Program-made: the position numbers and the translations under genes
Notes under the pieces: model-generated
What the model was told of the DNA's origin: nothing
Databases searched by the model: none
Seen by the model: only the letters and a program-made list of their open reading frames with translations
In this document: positions 16,946-25,572 of the stretch, one piece after another
Layout: the number at the start of each line of letters is the position of its first letter
Numbering within the stretch: position 1 is the first letter of the stretch
Source of the DNA: Chersky-299 sp963749535
Lineage (GTDB): Bacteria > Actinomycetota > Thermoleophilia > RBG-16-64-13
Length of the DNA: 33,325 nt
Direction: 5' to 3'
Assembly: GCA_963749535.1 (NCBI GenBank)
Contig: CAVVNF010000007.1
Location: 1 to 33,325 of the forward strand

Positions 16946-19744
16946 CTAGAGCAACGCTCGCAGGCCGGCCGCCGCTTCCGGGTAGTCGCCTTCCTGGAGG
17001 CAGTAGCGCATCTTGGTGAAGTCGCCGCGCAGTTTCCGCACGTCTTCCTTCGCGCGGGAATCGCGGAGTATGACGTCCGCCATGAGCCGCGCCAGCTCGC
17101 GGAAACCCTCCGGATCCATGCCGAAGCGCGTCATCTCCGCCACGCCCAGGCGCAGCGCCCCGGCCGCGGTGAAGCCCTCCTCCACCGGGGTCGGCTGGTA
17201 GTTGCAGATGATGTTGTTGTCCTCGAGCCTCTGGGCGATCTCCGGCCCGCGTCCGTAGCCCACCTCCACGACCACTTGGTGTGTCTCCGTGAAATCTATC
17301 GCCGGGTCCCCGGCGACCTTGAGCCCCTGTTCCGACAGGGCTCTTGCAAAGGCTTTGGCGTTGGCGATGACGGCCGGCTGGTACTCGTTCCTGAAATGGT
17401 TCATCTCATACGTGGCCACAAGCAACCCCAGCAGCGTACCGAGATGATGGTTTGACACCGACCCGGGGAACGTCCGCCGCCTCACCGATTCCCACAGCTC
17501 GTAACGCTCCTCAGCCTCGACAAACCGGCTGCCGACGACGCCGCGCTGGGTACCGAAGAACGTCTTGTGCGTGGAACCGGTGACCAGGTCCGCACCTTCG
17601 GCGAACGGCTGCTGGAAGTAGGGGCCGACGAGTCCGAGCACGTGGGCCATGTCGTACATGATCACCGCATCGAGTCCGTGTTCGTCCACGAAACGGCGCA
17701 CCTCGGCCACCGGCTCTTTGTGCAGCACCATGCTCTTCCCGAAGATGATCAATTCTGGCCGGTATTGGTCTATGAGCTCCAGGGTACGGGGGATATCCGT
17801 CTTGTAGCGGTTATCGGGAAGCACCGGGAAGTTGACCACGGCCGGACGGTCGGTGCGGGGGTCCGTGGCGATGAAATCCTTGAGGGCGCCCATCGGCTGT
17901 GCGCTCAGGTGCCCGCCCTTTCCGATGTGGTTGTTCATGACCATGCGGATGCGGCGCGGTTCCCGTTTGGTGTCCCCGCGGTTGATGTATTCGAGCATGG
18001 CTGAGAAGACCGCCGTGTTCGCCATCTGCCCGCTTATGACCCGAGTCTCCGCCTCGCGGCAATCGAGGAACCGGCACAGCTCCGTCTCGAGAATCCGCTC
18101 CACCTCGTCGATGAAAGCCGTTCCCTGGTAGTAGAAGACCTCCTCTTCGTAGAAGGCCTCGAGCTTGCGGTGCTCGGCGTAGCGAGAGGCAGGGTCCATC
18201 TCGGAGACCAGGCGCACGAGCGGGGAAGGCGTCATCTCCGAGGGGATGAGGTTGATGCATTCTCGCTGGCGCCACACGGTGTTCTCCGCCGTCTTCCGTA
18301 GGAGACGGTCCACTGCCAGATGAACGTCTTCGGCCGGAGGCAGGGGCTCGGCCTCGTGGAAGCGGTACACGATGGGCCGGGCATACGGTGGCGCGTCGCT
18401 GCGCAGGTGGTAGGGCACGACTACGGCCTCGACTTGCTTGCCTCGTATGTCCACGGTCAGGTGTTCATCTTCGACGATGTCGCAATCGACGAGCCCTAGG
18501 GCGATGGAACGGAGCTCGAACTCGTCCGTCAACCGGGAGCCCAGGCCTTCGCCAACGGTCTTCCAATAAGGGACCATGGTCCCGCTCGTCACCCAGCCCA
18601 CGGGTGCGCCGTCCTTCAACAAGGGCGCTCCAGCCCGCGCGATGCCTCGGCCCGTCACGGCGATGGTCCTTGTGATTCGGGGCAGGTCGGCCCGAGCTGA
18701 GTAGTCCCGCGCCAGGATCTTGCGATACGCGGCGTGTTGACGCTCCAGCGCGGCCTTGCCCACGAAGGAACCCTTCAGCGGAGAGAAACTCACCGCAAAG
18801 GCCGACAGGGGCGAAGCCATGATCGGGATCTCGCGGCCTTCGGGATCGAGCCCCGCCTCGTGGCCATACAACGGCAGGCCTGCTTCAAGCCGCAAGGTGT
18901 CCCGCGCCGCCAGTCCGGCCGGCGTTGCTCCCGAGGCGATGAGCCTGTCCCACATCGCCGGCGCGTCGCTCGCCTCGAGAAAGAACTCGAAGCACAACGG
19001 CTCGCCGGTGTAGCCGGTGCGGCCGATGCACACACGAGCTCCAGCTACCGTGGCGATGCTCAGTTCGTTGCGCCGCGGCTCGGGGAGTTCGCCCTCCTCG
19101 AGCAGGCCTTCGATGATCGCTCGGGACGCCGGCCCCTGCAGGGAGATCATGGCCAGCTCGTCGCTACGGTCTGTCAGGATCACGTCGGGGAAGCGCCGTC
19201 CGCGCCCGGTCCCGCGTCGCGGTCCCGCGCCAACTTCCGCGCCGGCGTCCGCGTGGGTGTCCGAGTCGGCGCCCGAGCCCGCTTCGCGCGCGGCTCCAGC
19301 ACCGGCGTAGGGTCCGGCCTCCGGTCGGGCGTCCGCTCCAGCCGGGAGCGCCAGTTGCGCCTGGAGGTGGTCCCAGTCTTTCCGGCGATTGGCGGCGTTG
19401 ACCACCAGCATGTACTCGTCGGGCATGAAGCGGTATAGATAGGCGTCATCCACCGCGCCCCCCGTCTCGGTGGGGATGAGGGTGTATTGCGCCTGGCCGA
19501 CGTCGAGAGCCTGCGCGTTGCTCGTGAGCACGTGTTGCAGGAACGCCAACGCGCCTGCGCCGCGGAAGGTGAACCGGCCCATGTGTGACACGTCGAATAG
19601 GCCGGCCGTGCGCCGGGTGGCCAGGTGTTCAGCGAGGACTCCGGTGGGATACATAAGCGGCATCTGCCACCCGGCGAAATCCACCATCTGTCCGTGTAGG
19701 GCGACATGTTTCGGGTATAGCGGAGTCCGCCGGAGCTCAGTCAA
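16946..19744 (-). CDS. GcvT-GlyA fusion: aminomethyltransferase plus serine hydroxymethyltransferase
   Basis: 932-residue intact fusion. Residues 1-450 are a glycine cleavage T protein: RTPLYPKHVALHGQMVDFAGW, DVSHMGRF, GGAVDDAYLYR with the folate-binding Asp, RTGYTGE and RLEAGLPLYGHE. Residues about 475-930 are serine hydroxymethyltransferase: NLIPSEMTPSPLVRLVSE, YDMAHVLGL (Asp698, His701) and GSTHKTFFG with the PLP lysine at 727. Joined activities would pass the C1 unit from glycine to tetrahydrofolate and on to serine, and both use the same folate. The GcvT half carries an Ala/Gly/Asp-rich insert at about 134-184, probably a surface linker. The TTG at 19744 is chosen because AAGGAG precedes it by seven bases and T-protein homology begins there; a 105-codon upstream extension has no homology. 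Confidence 0.9.
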   Translation of the reverse strand: MTELRRTPLYPKHVALHGQMVDFAGWQMPLMYPTGVLAEHLATRRTAGLFDVSHMGRFTFRGAGALAFLQHVLTSNAQALDVGQAQYTLIPTETGGAVDDAYLYRFMPDEYMLVVNAANRRKDWDHLQAQLALPAGADARPEAGPYAGAGAAREAGSGADSDTHADAGAEVGAGPRRGTGRGRRFPDVILTDRSDELAMISLQGPASRAIIEGLLEEGELPEPRRNELSIATVAGARVCIGRTGYTGEPLCFEFFLEASDAPAMWDRLIASGATPAGLAARDTLRLEAGLPLYGHEAGLDPEGREIPIMASPLSAFAVSFSPLKGSFVGKAALERQHAAYRKILARDYSARADLPRITRTIAVTGRGIARAGAPLLKDGAPVGWVTSGTMVPYWKTVGEGLGSRLTDEFELRSIALGLVDCDIVEDEHLTVDIRGKQVEAVVVPYHLRSDAPPYARPIVYRFHEAEPLPPAEDVHLAVDRLLRKTAENTVWRQRECINLIPSEMTPSPLVRLVSEMDPASRYAEHRKLEAFYEEEVFYYQGTAFIDEVERILETELCRFLDCREAETRVISGQMANTAVFSAMLEYINRGDTKREPRRIRMVMNNHIGKGGHLSAQPMGALKDFIATDPRTDRPAVVNFPVLPDNRYKTDIPRTLELIDQYRPELIIFGKSMVLHKEPVAEVRRFVDEHGLDAVIMYDMAHVLGLVGPYFQQPFAEGADLVTGSTHKTFFGTQRGVVGSRFVEAEERYELWESVRRRTFPGSVSNHHLGTLLGLLVATYEMNHFRNEYQPAVIANAKAFARALSEQGLKVAGDPAIDFTETHQVVVEVGYGRGPEIAQRLEDNNIICNYQPTPVEEGFTAAGALRLGVAEMTRFGMDPEGFRELARLMADVILRDSRAKEDVRKLRGDFTKMRYCLQEGDYPEAAAGLRALL

Positions 19745-19855
19745 CGCGTGTCTCCTTAGTCGAGAGGATCTGATCTGTCGTCTCCGCTCGGTCCGTGATG
19801 GAGCGGATGGCTGCCTGTCCGGCGATCTCTTCCCCCCCGCCCCCATCCATGGAGA

Positions 19856-20016
19856 GAAGCACGGCTGTCGCTTCTGCGGCGTCGCCCGCGCAAAAGAGCG
19901 GGCAGCTCGGATCGCCTCGCCCATTCTACCGCTGGAGCCAACGCGCTCCAGGGTGTTCTGTTCGCACCACCGGGGATGCAGGCCGGAGACTGTCTCACAC
20001 TCCGACCTGGAGTGTG
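19856..20016 (-). promoter_or_regulatory. Hairpin-rich leader upstream of the GcvT-GlyA fusion
   Basis: Four near-perfect stem-loops in 161 bases: CACACTCC/GGAGTGTG (19996-20016), CTGGAGC/GCTCCAG (19932-19951), GCCCGC/GCGGGC (19884-19903) and GAAGC/GCTTC (19856-19874). They end about 110 bases before the TTG start. A structured mRNA leader or riboswitch is possible, given that glycine riboswitches commonly control T-protein genes. I looked for the glycine aptamer core and found only a loose resemblance around 19865-19885. The same hairpins would form on the plus strand, so orientation is inferred from the gene. Confidence 0.35.
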
Positions 20017-20030
20017 CCAAAAAGGGCGGG

Positions 20031-20363
20031 ATGTGTTCAGATCGGCTCTGGACCGCCAAGACGCGGGAGCTTTCGTTGGCCAGAACGGATGATGGTCTGT
20101 TTCAACCCCAAGGCTTGGCCGACGCGATTCCTCGTTTGGGCGATGAGGACGGCTTCACTTCTGCGCAAGAGGGGCAGCTCGATACGGCCGTGCACTTCCG
20201 CGCGCTCTTCGAATCTGGCGGCCTTGGGACTGCAATAGTCCGACTCGATGACACCATCGTCTCAAGCAACCGGGTCTTCCAGGAGTTGCTCGGCTACACC
20301 GCGGAAGAACTCCAAGCCATGCGCTTCCCCCATGCCATATCCGCAAGGGCGGCGCGATCATAG
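20031..20363 (+). pseudogene. PAS-domain fragment
   Basis: Open frame from ATG 20031 giving about 110 residues. Residues 55-100 look like the first half of a PAS sensor domain: FRALFESGGLGTAIVRLDD, SNRVFQELLGYTAEEL. It stops before the second half of the domain. No output domain follows in this frame; the next frame immediately contains a radical SAM tail. Probably the remaining end of a deleted sensor gene, or the 5' end of a rearranged fusion. Confidence 0.5.
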
Positions 20364-20722
20364 GGGCCCGCAAGGAATTTCTTGGCCTGTTCGTCGCCGC
20401 TTCCGCCAGCGAGCAGACTCTCGGCGGTTGCATGGCCGCCGGCCGGGGCTTCGTCCACGTGAGCGCCGAGGGCGGGCTCGAACCGTGTCCGTCCTCGCCG
20501 TTCTCCGACACCAATCTGCGCGGGGTGTCGCTCCGCGAAGCCCTGCAGTTGTCATTCCTGCGTGGCATACGGGAAAGCGGTGAGCACCTCACCGAGAGCG
20601 AAGGCGGGTTCGCCCCGTGGAGCAAGCGTGGTTGGGTTCAATCCCTGTTGACCGGGGAGGGCGGTTCTCTCGCCCGGGCGCCGGAGCAGCCGGAACCAAC
20701 GGCTGAAAGACTAGTGGCGTGA
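20333..20722 (+). pseudogene. C-terminal remnant of a radical SAM/SPASM protein
   Basis: About 129 residues in frame from 20333 to the TGA at 20722. The segment TLGGCMAAGRGFVHVSAEGG, then LEPCPSSPFSDTNLRGVSL and EALQLSFLRGIRES, is typical of the SPASM-type tail of radical SAM enzymes, where Cys in GGC and EPCP bind an auxiliary cluster. The catalytic CxxxCxxC domain is missing and nothing upstream supplies it: the preceding sequence is the PAS fragment. A usual third Cys position after EGG reads FAPW, suggesting decay. I take this as a true pseudogene, unlike the simple frame breaks elsewhere. Confidence 0.6.
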
Positions 20723-20933
20723 GGGTTTGTGCCACGCGGCGGGTATCCCAGGAGGCTGCTGAAGAACAGTGCCCCGGCCGTCTCCAGGCTGACTACATCG
20801 TCCCGGAGGCGGGAATCTTCGCCGTGGCCGACCCGGTGGAATCCGCCCATATCGAGCGCTCTTCATGCGCATGCGTGTGGAAAAGCGATACATTTGGGGA
20901 AGTTACGTCCCAGACCTGAACAAAGGAGATGGA

Positions 20934-21152
20934 ATGGGCGGCAAGGACAGCGACAAGCGATTGGCAAAACTCGAGAAGACGACCAAAGAGCTGGAAGCGA
21001 GATTGGCCAAGCTCGAGAAACTCGCGAAGAAGATGAAAGCATCTCGGGCTGAAGTGCCGGAAGCGCCGGACGACGCTCACTCGGAAATGGCTGCCGCCTC
21101 GGAGGCGCCTCTTGTTGGTCGCGCCGATATCTCCCGGGAGGCGGAGACATAG
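20934..21152 (+). CDS. Small coiled-coil protein
   Basis: 72-residue protein starting at ATG 20934, with AAAGGAG five bases upstream; an in-frame start at 20865 has no such site. Residues 8-36 are Leu-heptad rich (LAKLEKTTKELEARLAKLEK) and Lys/Glu-charged, predicting a short coiled coil. The rest is acidic and Ala-rich, likely disordered. No family recognised. It lies 54 bases upstream of the polyphosphate kinase gene on the same strand and may share its transcript. A partner or oligomerisation role is possible but unsupported. Confidence 0.6.
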   Translation: MGGKDSDKRLAKLEKTTKELEARLAKLEKLAKKMKASRAEVPEAPDDAHSEMAAASEAPLVGRADISREAET

Positions 21153-21206
21153 TCGGATTTCTAGCCCGCCCTGCGGTGGCGCCAAGCCGCCGGGAAAGGA
21201 TCGTCT

Positions 21207-22043
21207 ATGAAGAACCTCGACATGTTCCGAGTCGAGCCGGGAACCAAGGTCAAGCTGGATCAGATAGACGCCGGTTACAAGGGGGACTACAAGGACCAGA
21301 CGGCCGTTCTCGACGAGCTGGCGAAGCTCGCCAAACGACTGACCGAGCTTCAGTACCTCATGTATGCCGAATGCAAGCGCTCGTTCCTGATCGTGCTTCA
21401 AGCGCTGGACGGGGGAGGCAAAGACGGCACCGTGAACCACGTCATCGCGTCCATGAACCCGCAAGGCGCCACCGTCCAGCCCTTCAAGGTGCCTTCAGCC
21501 GAAGAGCTGGCGCACGATTACCTCTGGCGGGTCCACAAGGTCACGCCGGCCAAAGGGCGCGTGGTGGTGTTCAACCGCTCGCACTACGAAGATGTGCTCG
21601 TTGTGCGCGTGCACAACTTGGTCCCCAAGGAGGTATGGACCAGACACTTCGACGAGATCAACGCTTTTGAAAGGCTCTTAGCCGACAACGGCACGCGTAT
21701 CGTCAAGTTCTATCTGCACATCGACAAGAAGGAGCAACTCGCCCGCTTCAAGCAGCGCCTCGACGATCCTGCGAAGCGATGGAAGATAAGCGAGGCCGAC
21801 TACAAAGAGCGAGAGTTCTGGGACGACTACCAGCGGGCATACGAGGACGCCATCTCAAAATGCAGCACTGACTACGCGCCGTGGTATGTCATCCCCGCGA
21901 ACCACAAGTGGTTTCGCAACCTGACGATATCGCGCATACTCGTCGAGACCTTCGAGTCTATGGGCATGCAATTCCCGGCGCCCTCCGTGGATATCGAGGA
22001 GATCAGGCGCCAATACCACGCCGCGGCAGCAGACGGCAGATAG
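21207..22043 (+). CDS. ppk2: Polyphosphate kinase 2 family protein
   Basis: 278-residue PPK2. These enzymes use polyphosphate to phosphorylate nucleoside mono- or diphosphates. Walker A is ALDGGGKDGTV at residues 66-76, Walker B VFNRSHYEDV at 121-130, with the lid region RWKISEADYKERE and the conserved APWYVIPANHKWFRNL near the C-terminus. Length and single-domain structure match the one-domain PPK2 group; the exact class (NMP or NDP substrate) cannot be set from sequence by eye. ATG 21207 is preceded by GAAAGGA. Gene intact, with about 150 bases to the next promoter. Confidence 0.93.
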   Translation: MKNLDMFRVEPGTKVKLDQIDAGYKGDYKDQTAVLDELAKLAKRLTELQYLMYAECKRSFLIVLQALDGGGKDGTVNHVIASMNPQGATVQPFKVPSAEELAHDYLWRVHKVTPAKGRVVVFNRSHYEDVLVVRVHNLVPKEVWTRHFDEINAFERLLADNGTRIVKFYLHIDKKEQLARFKQRLDDPAKRWKISEADYKEREFWDDYQRAYEDAISKCSTDYAPWYVIPANHKWFRNLTISRILVETFESMGMQFPAPSVDIEEIRRQYHAAAADGR

Positions 22044-22150
22044 GTCTCGCCTCGGCGCATCGCCCACGCGCTGGGCATGCTGCCCTGCGCGGGGGCGGCC
22101 AGCTGATTCGGCATACCGCTCAAGCTGGACGTCCGGGCTAAGCTCGTCCC

Positions 22151-22192
22151 TTGACTGCGCTTCAAAACTAGTTTAATTTGACTACTTCAAAT
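22151..22192 (+). promoter_or_regulatory. PadR promoter with overlapping operator repeats
   Basis: TTGACT (22151-22156) and TAATTT (22174-22179) are 17 bases apart. The -10 is followed by the inverted repeat ATTTGA / TCAAAT (22176-22192, 5-base spacer), which reaches the ATG, and preceded by the palindrome AAACTAGTTT (22164-22173). CTTCAAA also occurs twice (22160 and 22185). The predicted transcript begins within about 5 bases of ATG 22191 and there is no ribosome site, so the mRNA is probably leaderless. Autoregulation by PadR is likely. Confidence 0.6.
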
Positions 22193-22811
22193 GGAGCGCG
22201 GAAGCAACATCAAGCTGTTCATTCTCGGCCTGCTCCACCAGGGCGAGGCCTACGGCTATCAGATTCAGGCCTGCGCCAAGAGGTGGGGGGTCGAGGATTG
22301 GGCGGGATTCAGCCAGGGTTCCGTCTACAACGCCCTTCTTCGACTACGGCGGCAAGGGCTTATCCTGGAGCGCGGCACGACCCAGCATGGTTCGTACACG
22401 CCGGCAACACTGTACGAGATCACTGAGGCGGGGCGGGGGCAGCTTCTGAAGATGATCGAGGACACCGCCGCTGACGTGATCGTCCAGGACCCCTTCGATC
22501 TCGTGACGGCCTTCTTCGGCCTTCTCTCCATCGATGAACGCAGGCGGCTGATCGAGCTACGGTGCGAGCGCCTGCGTGAACGGATACTAGCAAATGAGAA
22601 AGAACACTCCTTCATGAAGGCGCATACCGAGGCAGGGGCACCCACCGACTGGGTGCTCGCGGCCATCGAGAAAGGCATCGCGGGAGACAAGGTACGGCTC
22701 GAATCGTGCAAGAGGTTGCTTTCCCGATGCGAATCCTGGCGGCCACCGGAACCATTATCTGCCATAGCTCACGAATCGATCGACGCTGGAGGGGAACATG
22801 CCGGTGCTTGA
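22191..22811 (+). CDS. PadR family transcriptional regulator
   Basis: 206-residue PadR regulator. The N-terminal winged helix shows LFILGLLHQGEAYGYQI, GSVYNALLRLRRQGLI and YEITEAGRGQLLKMI. The C-terminal part (residues about 95-185) is helical with basic/acidic pairs, like the dimerisation domain of Vir_act_alpha_C members. PadR proteins are usually repressors of an adjacent exporter, released by the exported compound. That fits here: its 3' end overlaps the start of an MFS transporter gene by 14 bases. Confidence 0.9.
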   Translation: MERGSNIKLFILGLLHQGEAYGYQIQACAKRWGVEDWAGFSQGSVYNALLRLRRQGLILERGTTQHGSYTPATLYEITEAGRGQLLKMIEDTAADVIVQDPFDLVTAFFGLLSIDERRRLIELRCERLRERILANEKEHSFMKAHTEAGAPTDWVLAAIEKGIAGDKVRLESCKRLLSRCESWRPPEPLSAIAHESIDAGGEHAGA

Positions 22812-24385
22812 CCGGAGGACGAAGATGCTCACCCTGGGGGCGATGTGCTTCGCCCTCTTCATGGCCATGCTGGACAACACGGTAGTGAACGTCGCCCTGC
22901 CTCGGATCCAACAGGATCTTGGGTCCGGCGTTTCAGGACTCCAGTGGATAGTGGATGCTTACACGCTTGTCTTCGCGGCATTCATGCTTACCGGCGGAAC
23001 CCTCGGTGACATCTTCGGCCGCAAGCGCTTCTTCCTCTCCGGATTGACGCGTCTTCACGGCGGGCTCTCTGCTCTGCGCGTTGTCGCCTTCGCTCACACT
23101 GCTGATCGCCGGTCGGGGCATACAGGGCTTCGGCGCCGCGCTGCTGCTCCCCGGAACTCTGTCCATCCTCACCAACACGTTTCTCGACCCGAAGGAGCGG
23201 GCTCAGGCCATCGGCATCTGGGCCGGCATCTCCGGCGTGGCCCTGGCTGCGGGGCCCATAGTGGGCGGGTCGTTGGTGGACAGATTCGGCTGGCAAAGCG
23301 TCTTCTTCTTGAACGTCCCTATCGGCGTGATCGCGTTCGTAGTCTGCGTGCTCGCCGTGCGCGAGTCGAAACATCCCGAGGGCCGCCGTCTCGACCTCCC
23401 CGGCCAGATGCTGGCCATCGTGGCGCTCGGCGCGTTGACGTACGCTCTTATCGAAGCCAACGGATTCGGCTGGACCTCGCCGCTGATCCTGACCTTGTTC
23501 GCCATAGCCGTCCTTGGTCTCGCGAGCTTCGTGCTGGTGGAACGCCGCAGCTCCAGTCCGATGCTCCAGCTAGGTTTCTTCCGAGATCGCACGTTCGCGG
23601 GCGCGGCAGCCTGCGCAGGCATAGTCAGCTTCGGGATGTTCGGCAGCTTCTTCTTCTGGAGCCTCTTTTTCCAGAACGTGCAGGGCTACACGCCATTTCA
23701 GGCGGGTCTGCGCTCACTCGCCTCAACCGGCATGATCCTCCTGGTGGCTCCCGTGGCCGGCCGGATCGCCGGCCGGATCGGCGCCAAAGTTCCCATGACC
23801 GTGGGGCTGACTCTAAATGCCGTGAGCCTGCTCCTCTTCACGCAGATCAACGCCACCACGGGTTACGGTCACATCTGGCCTCTTCTGGCTCTCGCCGGTA
23901 TAGGCATGGGATTGGTAATGGCGCCTATGACTGCCGCCGTAATGAGCTCTGTGCCTCCGCAACGCGCCGGCATGGCGTCGGCTACGTCGAACGCGGCTCG
24001 GGAGATCGGCGGAGTGTTCGGGATCGCGTTGCTCGGGGCGATCGTCACCCACATCTTCTCCGGGGATCTGGCTAAGACGATCAACGGCCTGGGGCTTTCC
24101 CCGGCGATCAAAGCCGCGATCTTGCAGCAAGCGAGCCGTGGTGCCGAGCAAGCCGCGGGAGGCCCGCTGCCGCCAGGAGTCAACGCACGCGCTCTCCACA
24201 CCGCCGTCAACAACTCGTTCGTCTCGGGGATACACGTCGCCATGCTCGTGGCCGGCTGTGTGTTGGTCTGCGGCGCTGTCACTGCCTTGGTGTTCGTGCG
24301 GTCCGGCCAGCCACTGGCCCACTCGGCGCGAGTGAGCCCGCCGTTGGTGACAGCCGAGGTCATCGCGAGCGAGGAGGGGGCTTAG
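22798..24385 (+). CDS. MFS multidrug exporter, DHA2 (EmrB/QacA) type (one frameshift)
   Basis: About 528 residues with one frame break near 23050; the sequence continues as LSGLT then VFTAGSLLCALSPSL. It shows DHA2 marks: MLDNTVVNVALPRI in TM1, the loop GDIFGRKRFF, the motif GRGIQGFGAALLLPGTLS and the motif C region GPIVGGSLVDRFGWQSVFF. The hydrophobic segments suit 14 membrane helices, with proton-driven efflux at the cytoplasmic membrane. ATG 22798 follows GGAGGGGAAC. It belongs with PadR in one operon and probably exports the compound that PadR senses. The substrate is unknown. Confidence 0.9.
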
Positions 24386-24545
24386 AGCTCGTTTCAAAAT
24401 GAAACTCTGGCTGCCGAGTTCGCGCTGGTCGGCGCGATGCGGCGTCCTCAGTCGCCCCCGTAGCGCTGCTACGGAGTCTCCCTGCGTCCTTGTCTTGCAC
24501 TCGCCGATCGCGCCCTGACAGCAAAGCGTCATTCTGAAACGAGCT
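24386..24545. repeat. 160-bp imperfect inverted-repeat element (MITE-like or large hairpin)
   Basis: It starts right after the MFS stop codon. Ends AGCTCGTTTCAAAATGA and TCATTCTGAAACGAGCT are inverted copies with one mismatch over 17 bases. Inside, GGCGCGAT pairs with ATCGCGCC, and the centre is a perfect hairpin CCGTAGC/GCTACGG with a 3-base loop. The whole stretch can fold as one long arm. No coding potential. Terminal inverted repeats without a transposase suggest a non-autonomous mobile repeat; a bidirectional terminator between convergent mfs and msrA is the alternative. Confidence 0.6.
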
Positions 24546-24608
24546 GTGAGAGCTTCGCGGATAGGATCGGGTTGCCCAAGCAGGGCCCTAGCGACCCGAG
24601 GCGGCCCG

Positions 24609-25295
24609 TCACCCGTGCATCCGGGTCACTCTCTCGAGAAGGCGCGCGTTCCCCTCGGGAGAAAGGCCCAAGCTGCCCAGCTCCGTGCGCAGGTGCGCGA
24701 GTGAACGGCAGCCGTAAAGGTACCCATTGACCTTGGCCGCGGCGGTGGAGTCCACGAAATCGGCGAAGTTCGGGTACATGTTCCAGAATTCACGCATCAG
24801 GAAGTGATCTCCCTGGAGCGTGTATTTCTGATGGTAATCCTCGGCGAGGTAGAACTCCGTGGCCGGAACGATCTCTGTTTGTAGCTTTCGCCCGGCCCGT
24901 TCTTCCGATTTCTCCTTGAGCTCTCGAGCCAGTCGTCCCTGTTCCTCGTCGTGGTAGAAGATCGCCGACATGTATTGCCTCGACCAGGCTCCCCGGGTCG
25001 CGTCGTGGCTCGACCAGAAGACCCTCAACAGTTCAGGGAAGGCGACGACCTCGGGGTCGAAGTCAACCTGCACAGTCTCCGCGTGGTCGCCCAAGTGGCG
25101 GTAGGTGGGGTCCTTTCTCGTTCCTCCCGCGTAGCCGACCCGTGTTCTGATCACTCCCGTTTGACAGCCCAACTGGGCCTCGGCGCCCCAGAATCAGCCA
25201 AAGGCGAGGGAGGCCGTTTGGAACGTCTTGGGGATTGCCAGATCGATCGGTGGGAGCTCTTGAAGAGTCGCGCTGCCGGACTCGTCAGCTTTCAT
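24609..25295 (-). CDS. msrA: Peptide methionine sulfoxide reductase MsrA, selenocysteine form
   Basis: 228 residues if the in-frame UGA at 25196-25194 is read as selenocysteine (residue 34). The stretch reads LAFG-Sec-FWGAEAQLG, the MsrA active site GCFWG with Sec for the catalytic Cys. Downstream are TRVGYAGGTRKDPTY, FWSSHDATR and EDYHQKY, all standard MsrA. Translation is open from ATG 25295, with GAGAGG five bases upstream, through to the stop at 24609 apart from that UGA. Possible resolving Cys are at 44 (GCQTG) and near the C-terminus (LYGCRSL). The enzyme reduces methionine-S-sulfoxide in damaged proteins. A hairpin after the UGA could serve as SECIS. It converges on the MFS gene. Without Sec decoding only a fragment lacking the active site would be made. 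Confidence 0.88.
25166..25179 (-). promoter_or_regulatory. Candidate bacterial SECIS hairpin of msrA
   Basis: On the msrA strand, GGCCC-AGTT-GGGCT forms a 5-bp stem (one G-U pair) with a 4-base loop containing GU. The loop begins 20 bases after the UGA, within the range used by bacterial SECIS elements, where SelB recognises GU in the apical loop. A weaker outer CCG/CGG pairing could extend it. The hairpin is short and GC-rich, so chance cannot be excluded. Confidence 0.5.
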
Positions 25296-25572
25296 GGCGT
25301 CCTCTCTACGCGCGAGATGTGGCACATCGCAGGGATGAGCCTGCCCCCAAAAAGTACCCCGGCCCCCGGGCCCACAAACCGCCGAGGCCGAACTCGCCCC
25401 CGGGCTATGGGCGGTCGCGGTGCCGGCATCGGGCGGTACAAAGAAGTGAAGACGGAGTTAGAATGTCGCTGCGCCTTGCTCGAAGCATCGAGGAGGCCCA
25501 GGGCCTTCTGAAGCAACGGGAAAGATGCCGGCCATCGTTAGGGGTTCGCGCCACACGCACGGAGGTGCCGTC

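Noticed and set aside
19745..19990. Glycine riboswitch for the GcvT-GlyA gene
   Set aside because: The expected context is present, but the conserved aptamer core and its paired purine-rich stems could not be matched; kept only as an unassigned structured leader.
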